From: Vanessa cardui
Taxonomy: Eukaryota > Arthropoda > Insecta > Lepidoptera > Nymphalidae
Direction: 5' to 3'
DNA length: 64,000 nucleotides
NCBI RefSeq assembly: GCF_905220365.1
Contig: NC_061126.1
Span: 13,826,001 to 13,890,000 of the forward strand
The notes under the pieces are model-generated. The model did not search any database. It had not been told where the DNA came from and was given only the letters and a program-made list of their open reading frames with translations. The translations under genes and the position numbers were made by a program. Each line of letters begins with the position of its first letter. Within the stretch, counting starts at the first letter, position 1. Positions 1-11,545 of this stretch are shown here, one piece after another.

Positions 1-705
1 CTTAAACATATTTGTGTGACTAAAATAATGTCAAGCATAGCAGAAATACGATACTTTCGTGATTTAATTTGAAATTCAAGGGAGCTTTACTGAACTTTCA
101 TATAATTTGTGTCTGAAATTCATTCCTAACTCGATAATGTAGGAAAAAATCGTGAATAAATACTGGACGTATCGTATGACATTTTGGCTCATGTATTTCC
201 ATCAACCAGCACGTTAGTGGCATTTTTAATTGATGTTGTTTCACCTGCCACATATTGTCACATTTGTTCTAGAACAATAGAAAGATGTATCGTCAAAAAT
301 AATTTTCTCTTTAAAATTAGAATTCAATTGTGCAACTTCTTATGGCAATTAATAGCTTGTCTTCAAAGTGTAAGAAGAAATAGTAACCAAACATTTGTTA
401 CAAAGAGCAGTTTAAACTTCGTTACAAGACCAGACGAAGAATTTTGTTCGTGATACAATAAAAAGGCAAGTGTCATCAAAACTTTGTCATTGTTTCTCGT
501 TGCGGAGAAAAATAGGCAATCTGAAGGGTCGAATATTTATCTTCTGTCTTGGCGATTCTCTTATAGTTCTCATATATCCTTAGAATTATTCGGATGTGTT
601 ATGAAATTGAAGTAAACGTTCATATTGGTTAGTTGTTAGTTCCCAACGAAATGGTTCTATTTTATGACATTTTTATGATTATATTTTTTACACTTCATAG
701 ATAAT
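1..705. other. AT-rich DNA, no recognised gene
   Basis: No repeat family used elsewhere in the window is recognisable here. An 89-codon open frame at 184-453 (+) has no recognisable motif, and I treat it as chance. Confidence 0.5.
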
Positions 706-941
706 CAACAACAACAACAACAACAGCCTGTCAATTCCCACTGCTGGGCTAAAGGCCTCCTCTCCCTTTGAGGAGAAGGTTTGGAACATATTCCGCTAAG
801 CTGTTCCAATGCGGGTTGGTGGAATGCACATGTGGCAGAATTTCTATGAAATTTGTCACATAAAGGTATCCTCACGATGTTTTCCTTCACCGCTGAGCAC
901 GAGATGAATTATAAAGACAAATTAAGCACATAAAACAGCGG
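706..941 (-). mobile_element. SINE-A copy, head truncated
   Basis: tRNA-derived SINE read on the minus strand. The + strand starts with the (CAA)n 3' tail at 706, then the conserved 3' block (ACAGCCTG, GCTGGGCTAAAGGCCTCC), then the body (ATGTTTTCCTTCACCG, AAATTAAGCACAT). It stops at AAACAGCGG, before the tRNA-like head with the A and B boxes, so it lacks its promoter. It belongs to the subgroup with a GTT-type tail, like the copies at 29.6, 47.2 and 54.4 kb. Confidence 0.85.
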
Positions 942-1264
942 AACAATTAAAATTATTATCTGTGCAAATATATCGTTTATTAATAACTGGACTACAGGGC
1001 ATTCTATTTAAAAAAAAAAACTACTATGTACAAATTGACTTTGAATGAATAGGTGTATTATGTGAATATATAACTTCAACAGGTCAGGTCGTTCAGAAGT
1101 TACAGAATCACTAACAGACGCCACTATGTATGAACATTGTACATATTCAAAAGTTTGAATGAAAGAGTAGGAAGTCAAACTAATACTATGAAATTATTTC
1201 ACAAGTTGTGACTTTATAGTAGTTCGCTTCCAATTTGCCGAGACCAGCCTTTTGTTTTTTATTA
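942..1264. other. no gene seen
   Basis: AT-rich unique-looking sequence between two SINE relics. I see nothing to annotate. Confidence 0.4.
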
Positions 1265-1560
1265 ATATCTGTAACAATACGAATAGGTGGACGAAGAAAT
1301 GGGTCACCTGATGAAATGTGATCACCGCCAATAAACAATGGTTGTTCAAGATATATTAAAAACTCCTCACATTACCAATGTTCCACCAACTTTGGGAATT
1401 AAGGTGTTACGTATCTTGTGTCTGTAGTAATTGTGGCTCATTCATTTTTCAAGCTGAAACACAACTATCCTGGGTCCTACTATTTGGAGGTAGAATATCT
1501 GATGAGTTCGTGGTACCTAGACGGGCTACTACAAAGCCCAATCTCTAAGAAGAGGTTAGT
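1265..1560 (-). mobile_element. SINE-G relic
   Basis: Diverged minus-strand copy of the family best preserved at 32565-32855. Shared blocks are the GGGTCACCTGATG end, CCACCAACTTTGGGAATTAAG, the TGTCTGTAGTAATTGTGGCTCA run and GTAGAATATCTGATGAG near the 5' end. The family is common in Lepidoptera. I call it a SINE from its ~290-bp length, lack of coding and A-rich 3' end; no pol III boxes are obvious. Confidence 0.7.
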
Positions 1561-1879
1561 AAAATTATTGATGAATTATGACGAAGAATGAGATGCCCGA
1601 ATATACATCATGAACACAATATTTCAATAAAATCGAGTGTTTCCATATGCATAACCATCTACTCTACCAATAATTGTATGCAAATGTCAGTCACATGACA
1701 CGCGGCTAATATGGTCCCGTCATCATACAAATATTACGAAACAAAGTTAAATTTGCAATCACTTAGTGATATGTATTTTGTATGTTATGTTTTGAATTTG
1801 GTGACTTTATAGTCAAATTTGGGATGTTTTGGGAGTGTTCCTTTGTAGTTACATGTAGACGACAATATTAATGTTAGTA
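1561..1879. other. no gene seen
   Basis: AT-rich filler between two relics; nothing supported. Confidence 0.4.
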
Positions 1880-2010
1880 TAGAATGCTGAATGAGTAAAT
1901 ATTGAGATTATAGAATCTACTTTCTGAACCGGTGATAGCATTACTTTGTAATATGACGAATTAAAGGTGCTTTTATGTCATACAGGGATTTGAATAAAGA
2001 ATATTTTGAT
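1880..2010 (+). mobile_element. LINE-C 3' tail relic
   Basis: Degraded copy of the 3' end of the LINE at 38669-41682. It retains AGAATCTACTTTC, GAACCGGTGATAGC, an AATATGACGAATTAAA block and GAATAAAGAATATTTTGATTT, the expected terminal run. It is 5' truncated, as expected for aborted target-primed reverse transcription. Confidence 0.65.
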
Positions 2011-2624
2011 TTCGTTTTTTTATTTTTAATAAAAATAGAATAAAGATATAAAAGATACCTACGTTTGGAAATTTGGTATTAAAAACAACCAAAATCCCAC
2101 AGTCCAGTAGACCCTCCTTTTGAACATAGAAAGCTAATTTTCAGATGAGAAAGTTATAATTTATCACGTGATTGGCCTTGATGGAAAATATCGTAAGGAG
2201 AGAAGAGAGCATGTGTATATCTAATGGAATTTTGCGATATACAATATACATATATACCTTCTTATCCTAAAGTTCCAAACATTGTAACAGGCCATTTAAT
2301 TTACCAGTAAATCGTAAATGAAAAAAGGTTTTTACACAAACTTGGTGCATTCTTGTCAGTAACAAAACTTCACAGTCACAAGTCCTTGAGATTCAGGGAA
2401 GAGAAAATATAATTATGTTGTTATTACCGGTTAACAATTCGGGAAACAGAAACGCTGCGAAATATTTAAAGTCAACACTTCATGAAATTTCTGACTCGTT
2501 GACCTGTTCTAGGTTGCAGCATTTATTTTTAAAATTATGATCGCAAGTATTAACTCTTGTTAGAGCTCTTTATTCAAAAATAACAAAAGTCTTGATCATA
2601 GAATTAGCAAAGTATACGTAATAA
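2011..2624. other. no gene seen
   Basis: AT-rich, without recognised repeats or coding. Confidence 0.4.
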
Positions 2625-2862
2625 ATAAATAATTAAATATGAGACAACATCACATACATTACTCTGATCCCAATGTAAGTAGCTAAAGCACTTGTATTAT
2701 GGCAAATCAGAAGTAATGACGGTATAATAAACACCCTGACCCAAGACAACATAGAAAACTTATGATAATTTACATCGGCTCAGTCCGGAATCGAGCTCAG
2801 GACCTCGGAGTGACGTACCCACGAAAACTGTTGTACATATCACTCGACCACGTAGGTTGTCA
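2625..2862 (-). mobile_element. SINE-B copy
   Basis: Minus-strand copy of a second tRNA-derived SINE. The 3' end lies at left (GACAACATCACATACATTAC, CTCTGATCCCAATGTAAGTA) and the tRNA-like head at right, with a decayed B box (GAATCGAGCTC, consensus GAATCGAACCC) and a decayed A box (CACTCGACCACG). About 235 bp, nearly full length. Confidence 0.85.
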
Positions 2863-3239
2863 TGCGTTTATACTAAACATGCAAGTTTTGTCGCAATTAA
2901 TACCACGATAACTTTTATAAACTTTGCAAAGGCACTGCAAATCAATTATGCCTCGACTTTACAACAAATTTAATGAACTACAAAGTAAAAAACCTATCCG
3001 ATCACAATATTAATAACGTTTTAATAACTTGGTTTAATTCTTTGAGTTATTGTCAAACGGGGGACCTGTTTCATATTTTAATATAAAATGTAGTCGAACA
3101 CGCAGACACAAAACACACAGACACACGTGCCTTTGCACTACGTACGTATGCATTAAACATGAATATTTATAATTTTTTGTAAGTTCATTTTTTTATTTCA
3201 GGAGCTAAGGCTAAATTATTTTGGACATAATTTTTTTAC
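2863..3239. other. no gene seen
   Basis: AT-rich. A short run of ACACA-type repeats occurs around 3100-3125. Nothing else is supported. Confidence 0.4.
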
Positions 3240-3490
3240 TATATTTTTTCTTTCGTAACACCACTGCTTTATGAAGGCTACTCTTTTAGGGTAGAAATTT
3301 TGAAGCTTAGCACACCATGTCACACCATTGTGGATGGGTATACATGTGGCAGTTTAATCTGACTTATGACGGTTTCCTTGCAATGTTTTCCCAAGCACGT
3401 CAAAATTGAATGTAACTTGCCCGGCTCTGAATCGACAATTTCCGGGTAAGATTCACGTGATATCCACTAGACAATTCTGGCTGTTAAATA
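3240..3490 (-). mobile_element. degenerate SINE-A-like relic
   Basis: The order of blocks follows SINE-A read backwards: an ACACCATT block, TACATGTGGCAG, GGTTTCCTTGCAATGTTTTCC, then a decayed B-box region (CTCTGAATCGACAATTTCCGGGT) and CCACTAGACAATTCT where the A box would be. Identity is low, so it could be a related but separate SINE family. Confidence 0.45.
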
Positions 3491-3744
3491 TGAAAATGTC
3501 GTTGATGGCTATAGCAGAAGCGACTTCGTTGTTATCGAGTTTGCTATTTTCATAATAGTTATCGTTCTATGGTTTTTTAAATATTTAGGCAGCATAATGA
3601 GAACAAAACTCTACTCATTATTATTATAGAAGGTGAATACTAAATGATTTTTAATGGATACTAAGTTCTTAAAACCTTAATCTTTAAAACTAAGTAGGTA
3701 CTCACTGTATTCGTAACTGTTAAAGAATTAAAAATAATTACGGA

Positions 3745-4185
3745 ATATCTTATATGGAAATTTTATTATGGAATCGAGTATCACAATGAGATGTATTATA
3801 TGTCCCAAGAATTGTGGAGTCAGAAACTTTTATAAGTTGTTTACTGACTTACTTTATATTTGTTTATGTAATGATTGTTTTACTTAAATTAATTATTCAA
3901 TTCTTATGATTATATATGAACATCAATTTGTTTTGACGCAACTGTAAGTTGCCTACTTTGATAAAACATCCCGTAGGGAGTTTCGAACTCTCGAATTTCT
4001 CTTTTGGAAAAAGAGTGAAAACAATTTCAATGTCAATAGCATTACACTAAAGTAATATTTAAACGACTTAATTGTTCTAATCGAGCACTATTAATATCAG
4101 TTAATTGTTTAACCCTTCCAACCGCGATCGCTGCGAACGTGAGTCGATCCGATAGAGACTATAAATTAGGATTCCATTGAACTGC
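3745..4185 (-). pseudogene. LINE-C reverse-transcriptase C-terminal relic
   Basis: Collinear with 39020-39480 of the LINE ORF on the same strand. Shared blocks are AATTTTATTATGGAA, CCAAGAA...GGAGTCAGAAACTT, ACATCCCG...GGAGTTTCGAACTC, AATATCAGTTAATTGT and AACCGCG...TGCG. It covers the region after the polymerase palm and is riddled with indels and stops. It is an old dead copy of the same lineage as the large element at 38.7 kb. Confidence 0.65.
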
Positions 4186-4327
4186 AACTGTGGTTCAAGT
4201 CTAAAGGATTATTTAGTAATAAGTTAATTATGTGGATATATACTGATTATTATTGATTATATATACAGAAATATACTAATTAAACATTAATATTAGATAT
4301 AAAGTTTATAGTACAGGTATTAAGTTA

Positions 4328-4577
4328 TTTGACGACCGCCGTGGTCGAGTAGAGTGTGCAACGGTTTTCGTTGGTGCGCCACTCCAAGGTCCCGGGTTCG
4401 ATTCCCGGTCGAGTCGATGTAGAAAATGTTAATTAGTTCCCTATCTTGTTTTGGGTCTGGGTGTTTATTGTACCGTCGTTGCTTCTGATTTTCCATAACA
4501 CAAGTGCTTTAGCTACGTACATTGGAATCAGAGTAATGTACCTATGTGATATTGTCCCATATTGAAATAAATAAAGG
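4328..4577 (+). mobile_element. SINE-B, full-length copy
   Basis: Plus-strand copy with an intact tRNA-like head: A box region TGGTCGAGTAG and B box GGGTTCGATTCCC, followed by GAGTCGATGTAGAAAA, the TGTTTTGGGTCTGGGTGTTT body block and a tail ATTGGAATCAGAGTAATGTA that ends in an AT-rich ATTGAAATAAATAAA run. It is one of the best preserved copies. It resembles a tRNA gene over the first ~75 bp only and is not an intact tRNA. Confidence 0.9.
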
Positions 4578-5744
4578 TTTATATTAAAATCGTCAATGTC
4601 CTACCAACCTTGGAGACTAAGACATCATTCTGTATGTATCTTGTCTTGTTATTGTGATAACCTGTACTATATTTCTAAATGTTGCTTGGAAGTTAATTGA
4701 ACTCTTGACCACGTATCACGAGATTTGTAGTTTTATAAGCCACTAGACTAAGTAACCGGTGTCACATCAATAATGTGAAGTGTATAAGCGAAGTTAAACG
4801 TTAATTCATTTTTACAATTATTTAAAATTAACTTGAAAATCCTGGTTTTTGAATAAAATATTCATATTTTACAGAACGTCACTAGCTGTTACTATAACTT
4901 TAAGTTAACACTTCGCCTACTTCTAAATCTCTGCTTTAGAAATTGCTTGCGGCGGTATTTAAAGTAATTATTGGGATAGAGTGTATATGATTAAAGATAA
5001 CGAGGACCATTTTTCGTTCATTATATGACTTAGTTAGTATAAGATTTTAACGCAAAAAAAGTATGTAAATCTACGGAGGTGAATTTAAATAAACAAATTT
5101 GCGGCCTGTTAAAGTTTAAATTTTTAAACGAAAACAAATTGTATATTTTTTTTTGGGTTTGATAAAACAGAAATAATAATTAATACATACATACTATATT
5201 ATGTTGCACACTAAGAAAAAAATAGAGTCCAAACAAATAACTGCTGTTACTTAAGGCCAGATGAAGAAAATAGTTTAGGTATTTCTAAAGAGTTTCTGGA
5301 ATGTATAATATAAATTTAATTACAGCATTAAATTCCTCACTATTTAAGTTAGTGATGAACTATTTATCCACAGCAGTACAGAAGAATCCTATACGTCGAT
5401 GCCGTTGCACTAATTAATGAAGAAAAACTGCCTCGGTTGTCTATTTGATAGTTTATAAGACTAAATCTAAAGTTCGAAGTTCAAATTGCGAGGCAAGCCA
5501 TTAAGAACTTTTTTGCTCTCATTTCCGACCGAAGAATAAATCAGTCAGGAGGCGTTGTCATTATATGCTACAGGTTCTGTATTTTTTATAACGATAGAAA
5601 ATTTAAATGTAGCTTTAAAATTGCTTCTATTGCGGCTTCAGTAAATGCAAGCCCAAATTTTGAAAGAGCAGGACACCAACACAATTGAAGTTTTCTCGAA
5701 AGTCCGAGGCTAATCATGTCTTATAATATGGTTTAATGAGGTTC
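4578..5744. other. intergenic, possible tRNA-SINE trace
   Basis: Mostly unique AT-rich DNA. At about 4600-4640 a short CCTACCAACCTTGGAGACTAAG piece looks like SINE-G. Around 4690-4765, GAACTCTTGACCACGTATCACG followed by TATAAGCCACTAGACTAA has the B-box then A-box layout of an inverted tRNA-derived head. Neither is complete. Confidence 0.4.
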
Positions 5745-5935
5745 CAGACAAAGTTTATCTGATGGTATGTGCTCACCACTGCCCATAACAATTGGAACCA
5801 TGAGAAACATTAAGCCTACCTTAAATCGCCAAAGCGCCACAAACTTTTGGGACAACAATTCCGTGTGGTGGCAGGATGTGATGAGTGAGTGATAACTAGA
5901 TGGGCTATCAAAAAGCCCTACCACGAAGTAAGCTA
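5745..5935 (-). mobile_element. SINE-G relic
   Basis: Carries the family's 3' marker (CTGATGGTATGTGCTCACCA), the middle CGCCACAAACTTTTGGGA and the 5' end (GAGTGAGTGATAACTAGATGGGCT, AAAGCCCTACCACGAAGTAA). Internally deleted relative to the 32.6 kb copy. Confidence 0.65.
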
Positions 5936-6894
5936 TATAACCGTAGCAAAATTCCGCCATAACTACGACCGACATTTTTATTTATAAAAATAAATTTAAA
6001 TAAATTAAACTTTGCAAATCCATTGCCTCAAATATTCTTTATGTAAATGCTCGAATTAGAAAAATGCAAAATTTTGTCGAAAAAAGCCCTTTCACGACAA
6101 AATATCTTAAAGTAACGCCTACGATGACTTTTACAAATTCGCTACAACAGCCAAGGGGGAAATTCAATACATTGTAGGCCTCGCTTTTAGCTCTCTTACG
6201 AATAAAAGTAAGAACATATGAATGCCATTCCGTTTCAAGGAATCCATTTGTATCTAGCCGTAAGTGCCGGATAAGCACAAAAAGGATTGTAACACAAACC
6301 GACTTGCGATACGGTAATATTTTGTTGCTTTATTCATAAAATCAAGATTTACTGTTATGTAATATTTTATACTTTGCTTTTATAAACAATTCAAAATGTT
6401 TTCCAATTTATCAAAACATGCATTTATGATTGTCATTGTTTGTTCACTACGTGTAGTTCAACGAGGTTTATGGCACCTGGCATCGAAGTAAAAAGGGGTG
6501 AGCAAATCAGTTTAAAGATATATTCAAAGTTAAAAGGGCATGGTCCAAAATATTATTATATATGTACTTTTATTACTCTTGTCAGATAGCTTTGACACAA
6601 GTAGAACTGTTCTTATTCGTTTGGATCAGTTCAAACCAAAGGTGGGGCGATAATTCTCAGTAACAGCTCAAAGTCTTGAACTAGAAATCCTGTACTATCC
6701 TGTGCCTCGGAAAACACGTGAATAAAGCCAAGTGATACGTAAAGATAAATTAAAATTTTGTTCCACAGAAAATTTTAGCCGAAAAATAAATCAGACGCTC
6801 TTCACGAACATCGTCTCATGACATTTGTGCCCAACACTTGGAAATTGGTCAAATAGTGGGAAAAAAGTTCATAACACTTAATATTGCATCTTAT
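5936..6894. other. no gene seen
   Basis: A 79-codon frame on the minus strand (6039-6278) shows no motif. Otherwise AT-rich DNA without recognised repeats. Confidence 0.4.
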
Positions 6895-7010
6895 TGCTTT
6901 CGCCAGTGACAGGAGGGCTCGTGCACTAGAGAATCGGAATTGCAATTCTACGCGAAAATACTGCTAGCATTTTTGCCAACATTACGTGAGGTCATCGTGT
7001 ATTGTATAGT
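6895..7010 (+). pseudogene. RLE-LINE 3' coding fragment
   Basis: Matches the end of the coding region at 35954-36430: CCAGTGACAGGAGGGCTCGTG, AATCGGAATTGC, TACTGCTAGCATTTTTGCCA and a decayed CACGCGGTCA equivalent. It has small deletions and is 5' truncated. Same strand and order as the parent. Confidence 0.7.
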
Positions 7011-7892
7011 ACACCATCCACGTGATAGTTTAAGCGCCCTGCTGCACATTTTCCCCTCTTGAAGACAATTTCCAGCTTTATAGGTGAGAACGGTACTTTT
7101 ATACAAAACCCTGTAATACTAATATAATAGGTTTATGTTTCAAGTATGCTCATTCGAACATTTTACTCGTAAAATCTTGGACGCAGTTAGAAAATATTAG
7201 TTGAGAATTAGTCTCGTAACTGATATACGTTAGAACGTCCTCATAGTCCATCTCTCTACATACTAATACAGTTGAAGAATTTTTTGTCTTATTACAACAG
7301 CTTTTTTATCATCGAGAAATGAAGGATATGCACCTAAGGACGAAGCAGTTACATTTAAGGTGGTTGAAACGCACGTACATTGGTTTATAGAATAAAAAAA
7401 AGAAATAAAGTTACTAAATTATTTCGAAAAACATTCCGATTTAAATCTGGCTGTTTTTTTTATTATTCGGTCAACGCAAGTTAAGGAAGCCTATTAAGCT
7501 TATAGGATCCTGAGTACACTTCCTCATTATAAAAGGGACTTTAATAAAAAATAACATCTCGTAAATATACGTTAAATATAAAAATCTTCGTAATACTTTA
7601 TTTTTCTAATTTGCATAAATGTGGGTTTTAATTTCATGTTAGTCCCTTGAGAAATGAATAAGCATTGTTAATTAGTATCTTGCGAAATACAAATAAATTG
7701 TTCACATTTTATAAAGAGCGTACATGCGGGCGCAGTACAATATGGAACAAAGGAAGGTTTAATAATGTACGTGGCGAGAGACAACCTCGCTTCTAAGCTC
7801 GTGTTCACCCTCGCTGATCACACACGATTTGTTCGAGAATTGAGTCGGAGAGATCTTACGCATGTCAGATATTTGCTTATAATTATCTATGC
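7011..7892. other. intergenic; GC-richer patch at 7765-7880
   Basis: AT-rich DNA except a patch at 7765-7880 that stays open in one plus frame (about 43 codons before it runs into the family D repeat). The local composition differs from the surroundings, but no motif is recognisable. Could be a repeat fragment or an exon remnant. Confidence 0.25.
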
Positions 7893-8190
7893 TAATAATA
7901 AAATTGTAGTGTCTGTTTGTAATATTAAAATAGCCCTTTTATACCCAATGCATATGCATCTTTATACTCGTATGTATACACGGTACATATGTATACCATA
8001 ATAAAAAATTTTACAATTTTGTCGGTCTGTCTGTGTGTTTGTTCCGGCTAATCTCTAGAACGGCTGGACCGATGTTAACGGGACTTTCACTGGCAGATAA
8101 TTGATATAATAGGATGTAACTTAGGCTACAATATTATTATTTTTTTGTTAAATTCAAACACGTACAAGTTTGCGGGAACAGCTAGTATAA
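7893..8190 (+). mobile_element. family D repeat (Helitron-like 3' end)
   Basis: One of three copies here (others 12900-13145 and 31840-32115). Shared blocks are GTGTCTGTTTGTAATATTAAAA, a TATGTATACCATAATA stretch, TTTGTTCCGGCTAATCTCT, GAACGGCTGGACCGAT, ACTTTCACTGGCAGATA and a terminus GCGGGAACAGCTAGTATAA. The CTAGT end fits the CTRR|T rule of Helitrons; no 5' TC end or coding is proven. Confidence 0.6.
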
Positions 8191-8702
8191 AATATAATTT
8201 ACAAGTGTCTGCGGTAAATTTTCTTATAGCAATACTTTATTTTGAATAATAATAATGGATGGAAGATAAAATTACAAGACTCAATGGGTCTAAAGCGTCT
8301 TTACCCCTAGATACCAATGACCCTTAGATACCCTCTAGAGGGAATTGAGGTTTACAAAAATGTCAATTTTTTCGAAATATGCTTGGACAAAGGATCATAT
8401 TTCCACCACGGTGAGCGGTTGATGACTACCGAAGACAATCTGGTCATATGGTGGATTATCTTGCAGGGTTATAGTTATTTGGTAAATCCAATTGGTTTTG
8501 TCCGTCTTTATACTCAACTCATTGCTGGATAGTTCAAGTACGGGTTAGGTTAGGATCTCATTGATGTATCGATAATCTGACAAATTTAAAGATAGATTAG
8601 TAGCAGGAACCGTACAAGGCTAGGGAGTGACATTTCCTTTACAAGGATTCTGTTTATAAATTTTTCTTCGTAAAGTTCAATAACTTTCAATACCATGGAG
8701 AG
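8191..8702. other. no gene seen
   Basis: A 71-codon plus-strand frame at 8317-8532 is the only open stretch, with no motif. Treated as chance. Confidence 0.4.
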
Positions 8703-8982
8703 GAGCTGAGATGGCCCAGTGGTTTGAACGAGTGCATCTTAGCCGATGATAGCGGGTTCAAATCACTACTATATATATGTGCTTAATTGTGTTTATAATT
8801 CTACTCGTGCTCCGCGGTGAAGGAAAACATCGTGAGGAAACCTGATTGTATCTAATTTCATCGAAATTCTACCACATGTGCATTCCACCAAACAGCGTGG
8901 TGGAATATGTTCCAAACTCTCTCCTCTATAGGAGAGGAGGCCTTAGCCCAGCAGTGGGAAATTTACGGGCTGTTACTTTACT
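8703..8982 (+). mobile_element. SINE-A, near full-length
   Basis: Head starts GAGCTGAGATGGCCCAGTGG, with pol III A box TGGCCCAGTGG at 8712-8722 and B box GGTTCAAATC at 8755-8764. The body includes ATGTGCTTAATTGTG, GTGAAGGAAAACATCGTGAG and CCACATGTGCATTCCACC. The 3' block GGAGGCCTTAGCCCAGCAGT is followed by a (TTAC)n-type tail. Internal promoter and tail place it as a tRNA-derived SINE of the TTAC-tail subgroup. Confidence 0.92.
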
Positions 8983-10055
8983 ATAGACATACCGTCTACA
9001 AGTCCCACAAGACTATTATTCAATGTTAATAAACATATGTATGTATTAAATAAAGCCCATGTACACATGTCCGATTGTCGAAAGCCGGAATGTTTACTAC
9101 AAACGTCGCCCATTGTTTGCAGTTTATACGAAATTGCCTTAATTTTACCTAAAACGGTCCGTAATAACAATTACACATGTTCATAAAGTTATGTACGCTT
9201 TTGTTACATAGCATGCAATTTTATTTTTGCATCTTGTACGAAATTGCGCCGTTTTTGAGTACTATTAAAATATTTACAGGTCTTTCGTAGATTCCAGGAA
9301 AACCTAGGTCTTTAAATATATTTAAAAAACTAAAAATAGGTTATGCTCTATTTAAATTAATGTCTCGTATTTTGAACAATAAAATAATAAATAAATATGG
9401 CAAAAATAATTACAAGTACTCTCAAAATATAATACATAATTAGTAATCAAATTTATCCTTTTTTTTAAATTTTAATTAAAAAAATTAAGCTTTCGTAGTA
9501 AATAACTACAATGTTTTTTTTAATTAAATTGAAGATTTTTTTCGACCTTAGAGAGATGAGACATGCTTGATTAGTTTCAGGCTGTTACTAATGATCTTCT
9601 TGTCAGAGAACTACGTCGATTATTATTAAGGGTCTAGCCTGAGACAAAATCACCCCGGTTAGGTGATTTGGAACCTTGCGGGCTTGGTTTAGTTTCTAGT
9701 TACTAAACATTTTTTGATTTAAAGCATATACGTTAAGGTTAACAACTTACTGTTCAGAAGTGTGATGCAGTTTTATGATTAAAGTGGAAACCTATTATCA
9801 TATAAATCAAAATTTTATGTGTTAAATTAACGATTAGCTTCGGCTTCGTACGGCTGCAATTTACGTAAAACGAAACATTATATGAAGTAAATGTAATTAG
9901 TTCTCTATTTCTAACGAACAATCTTATTTTCTACTAGTGATAACTTTTTTAATAATGGATCTATTATTAGTTACAGAGATTATCCTGTATACAAACAAAC
10001 ACATTTTACATCATTACAGTTTTTATATGGATGTTATTATATTTGTGTGTTTTTT
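8983..10055. other. no gene seen
   Basis: A 65-codon minus frame (8973-9170) overlaps the SINE end and has no motif. The rest is AT-rich with oligo-T/A runs around 9450-9530. Confidence 0.4.
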
Positions 10056-10250
10056 TTATTGAAAGATGTTGTCAGACTGTAAATGGCTTTAGGAATTACG
10101 ATGTCCGTTGTGTCTGCAATTACACTGGCTTACTGACTCAAAAAAATACTACTATACTAAGTACTATTTGACGGTGTAATATATAATGAGTGGGTGCTAT
10201 ACATCCAGACGGTCTAACACAAAGCCCTAATACCTAATGAATAGTAACAA
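10056..10250 (-). mobile_element. SINE-G relic
   Basis: Keeps the 5' half of the family on the minus strand: TGTCTGCAATTACACTGGCTTA, ATGAGTGGGTGCTATACATCC, CACAAAGCCCTAATACC. Diverged and lacks the 3' end. Confidence 0.55.
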
Positions 10251-11436
10251 AATACCTTTAGACTCTCTGGTATTTTAACTAGTATTGTATTACAAATGTA
10301 TTCAAGTTATTTCAACTATATTTGAATAGTTTAAACTACGAAGTGCCGTTCTACGCAAGCACTTGTAGGAAGTTTTGTGTTTCATACGTCTTTCAGAAGT
10401 GCGGTAGGATGTCGTAAACTTGGAATGTACAAAGTTTGGAATATGTATTTCGCTGTTTTAATTTTATTCATTGAAAGATTTTTAATTTAGGTTTATAAGT
10501 GTTCAGTTTATAAATGTTGTAATTAAAATTTTAAGTATCGGACAAGTATGAGCTGTGTTTATTTTCAAGATTCAAGAACTAGCTAATTACTGTCGATAAA
10601 TATCTGCTTCTTCCATACATACTAAATGTAAATTTTAATTATGTTAGCACAGTATAAGTTTCATCGTGTTATTTTAAGATTAGGGACTTCTTAGAGATCT
10701 GGAATCTATAACTCTTTTTCACAACATTGTTTGATTTAAAATTGATGATTGTACATTGTAGGTACATTTTGCAAAACTTTCGAATTCGAAATTGATTTAT
10801 TTTCGTTCTGAATCCGTGTTTAGGTTTTAGGAATTCGAGTGACAAATTTCAACTTTATTGGACCCGTAGTTTCGGAGCAAATTAGTTGTGTCCGGCCGAA
10901 AGACAAACAAGTGTTGCTATAAAAAACTGTTTTTTATTTTTATTTTATATTTGAACGGCAGTAAAAACGAAATGAGTATCGACCATACTTATGCTATGCA
11001 ATACCATATATATAATTAGATACACTCATTTTAAATCCTTAAGTTTGTAGTATTTACAGCTTATATTTCTACGCGCTATTTTAAGCGTCTGTGTTCGTAG
11101 TATTTCATTTGCACGAATCTCCCAATTTGCAAGCAAACTATTTTAATTTATAATTAAGTTTACGTTTCAAGTTACAATATTATTAATAGCAATAGTCAAA
11201 TACATTGTATAAATAGGAGGTAAAGATAGTTATTAAACAAAGTTTCCAACTCGACCAAGTTTATGCATCCTGAGGTATTCGATTCTTCAATAAAATACAC
11301 CAGATATTTTTACATCTTTCTCTCAATAAATAAAGTTTCTATTCACAAATAGAACATTTAATTTAAGAATACTAAAATGTTAAATAATCCATTTTTTTCA
11401 ATAATGAATGCATGAATTATGGTTTTATATGATTTA
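10251..11436. other. no gene seen
   Basis: AT-rich DNA without recognised repeats or an open frame of note. Confidence 0.4.
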
Positions 11437-11545
11437 AATAAAACTAATTATAACGGATGAATCGCGTATATTAATTATTTTTAAACATCCCGACGTTTCG
11501 AGCACTTTGCAGTGTTCGTGGTCACGGGTAGATGTATTTATGAAT
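11437..11545 (+). repeat. family K repeat
   Basis: About 100 bp shared with 15590-15700 in the same orientation: AAAACTAATTATAACGGAT, GAATCGCGTATATTAATTAT, CATCCCGACGTTTCGAGCAC and GTGTTCGTGGTCACGGGTAGA. I recall similar stretches being dispersed in insect genomes, but I cannot assign the class from this fragment. Confidence 0.6.

Noticed and set aside
184..453. 89-codon plus frame
   Set aside because: No start context, motif or conservation clue; in such AT-rich DNA a frame this long can occur by chance.
4328..4420. tRNA gene candidates at SINE heads (also 21.8, 24.06, 50.86 and 58.0 kb)
   Set aside because: A and B boxes are present, but the acceptor stem and anticodon arm do not form a complete cloverleaf and each is followed by the shared SINE body.
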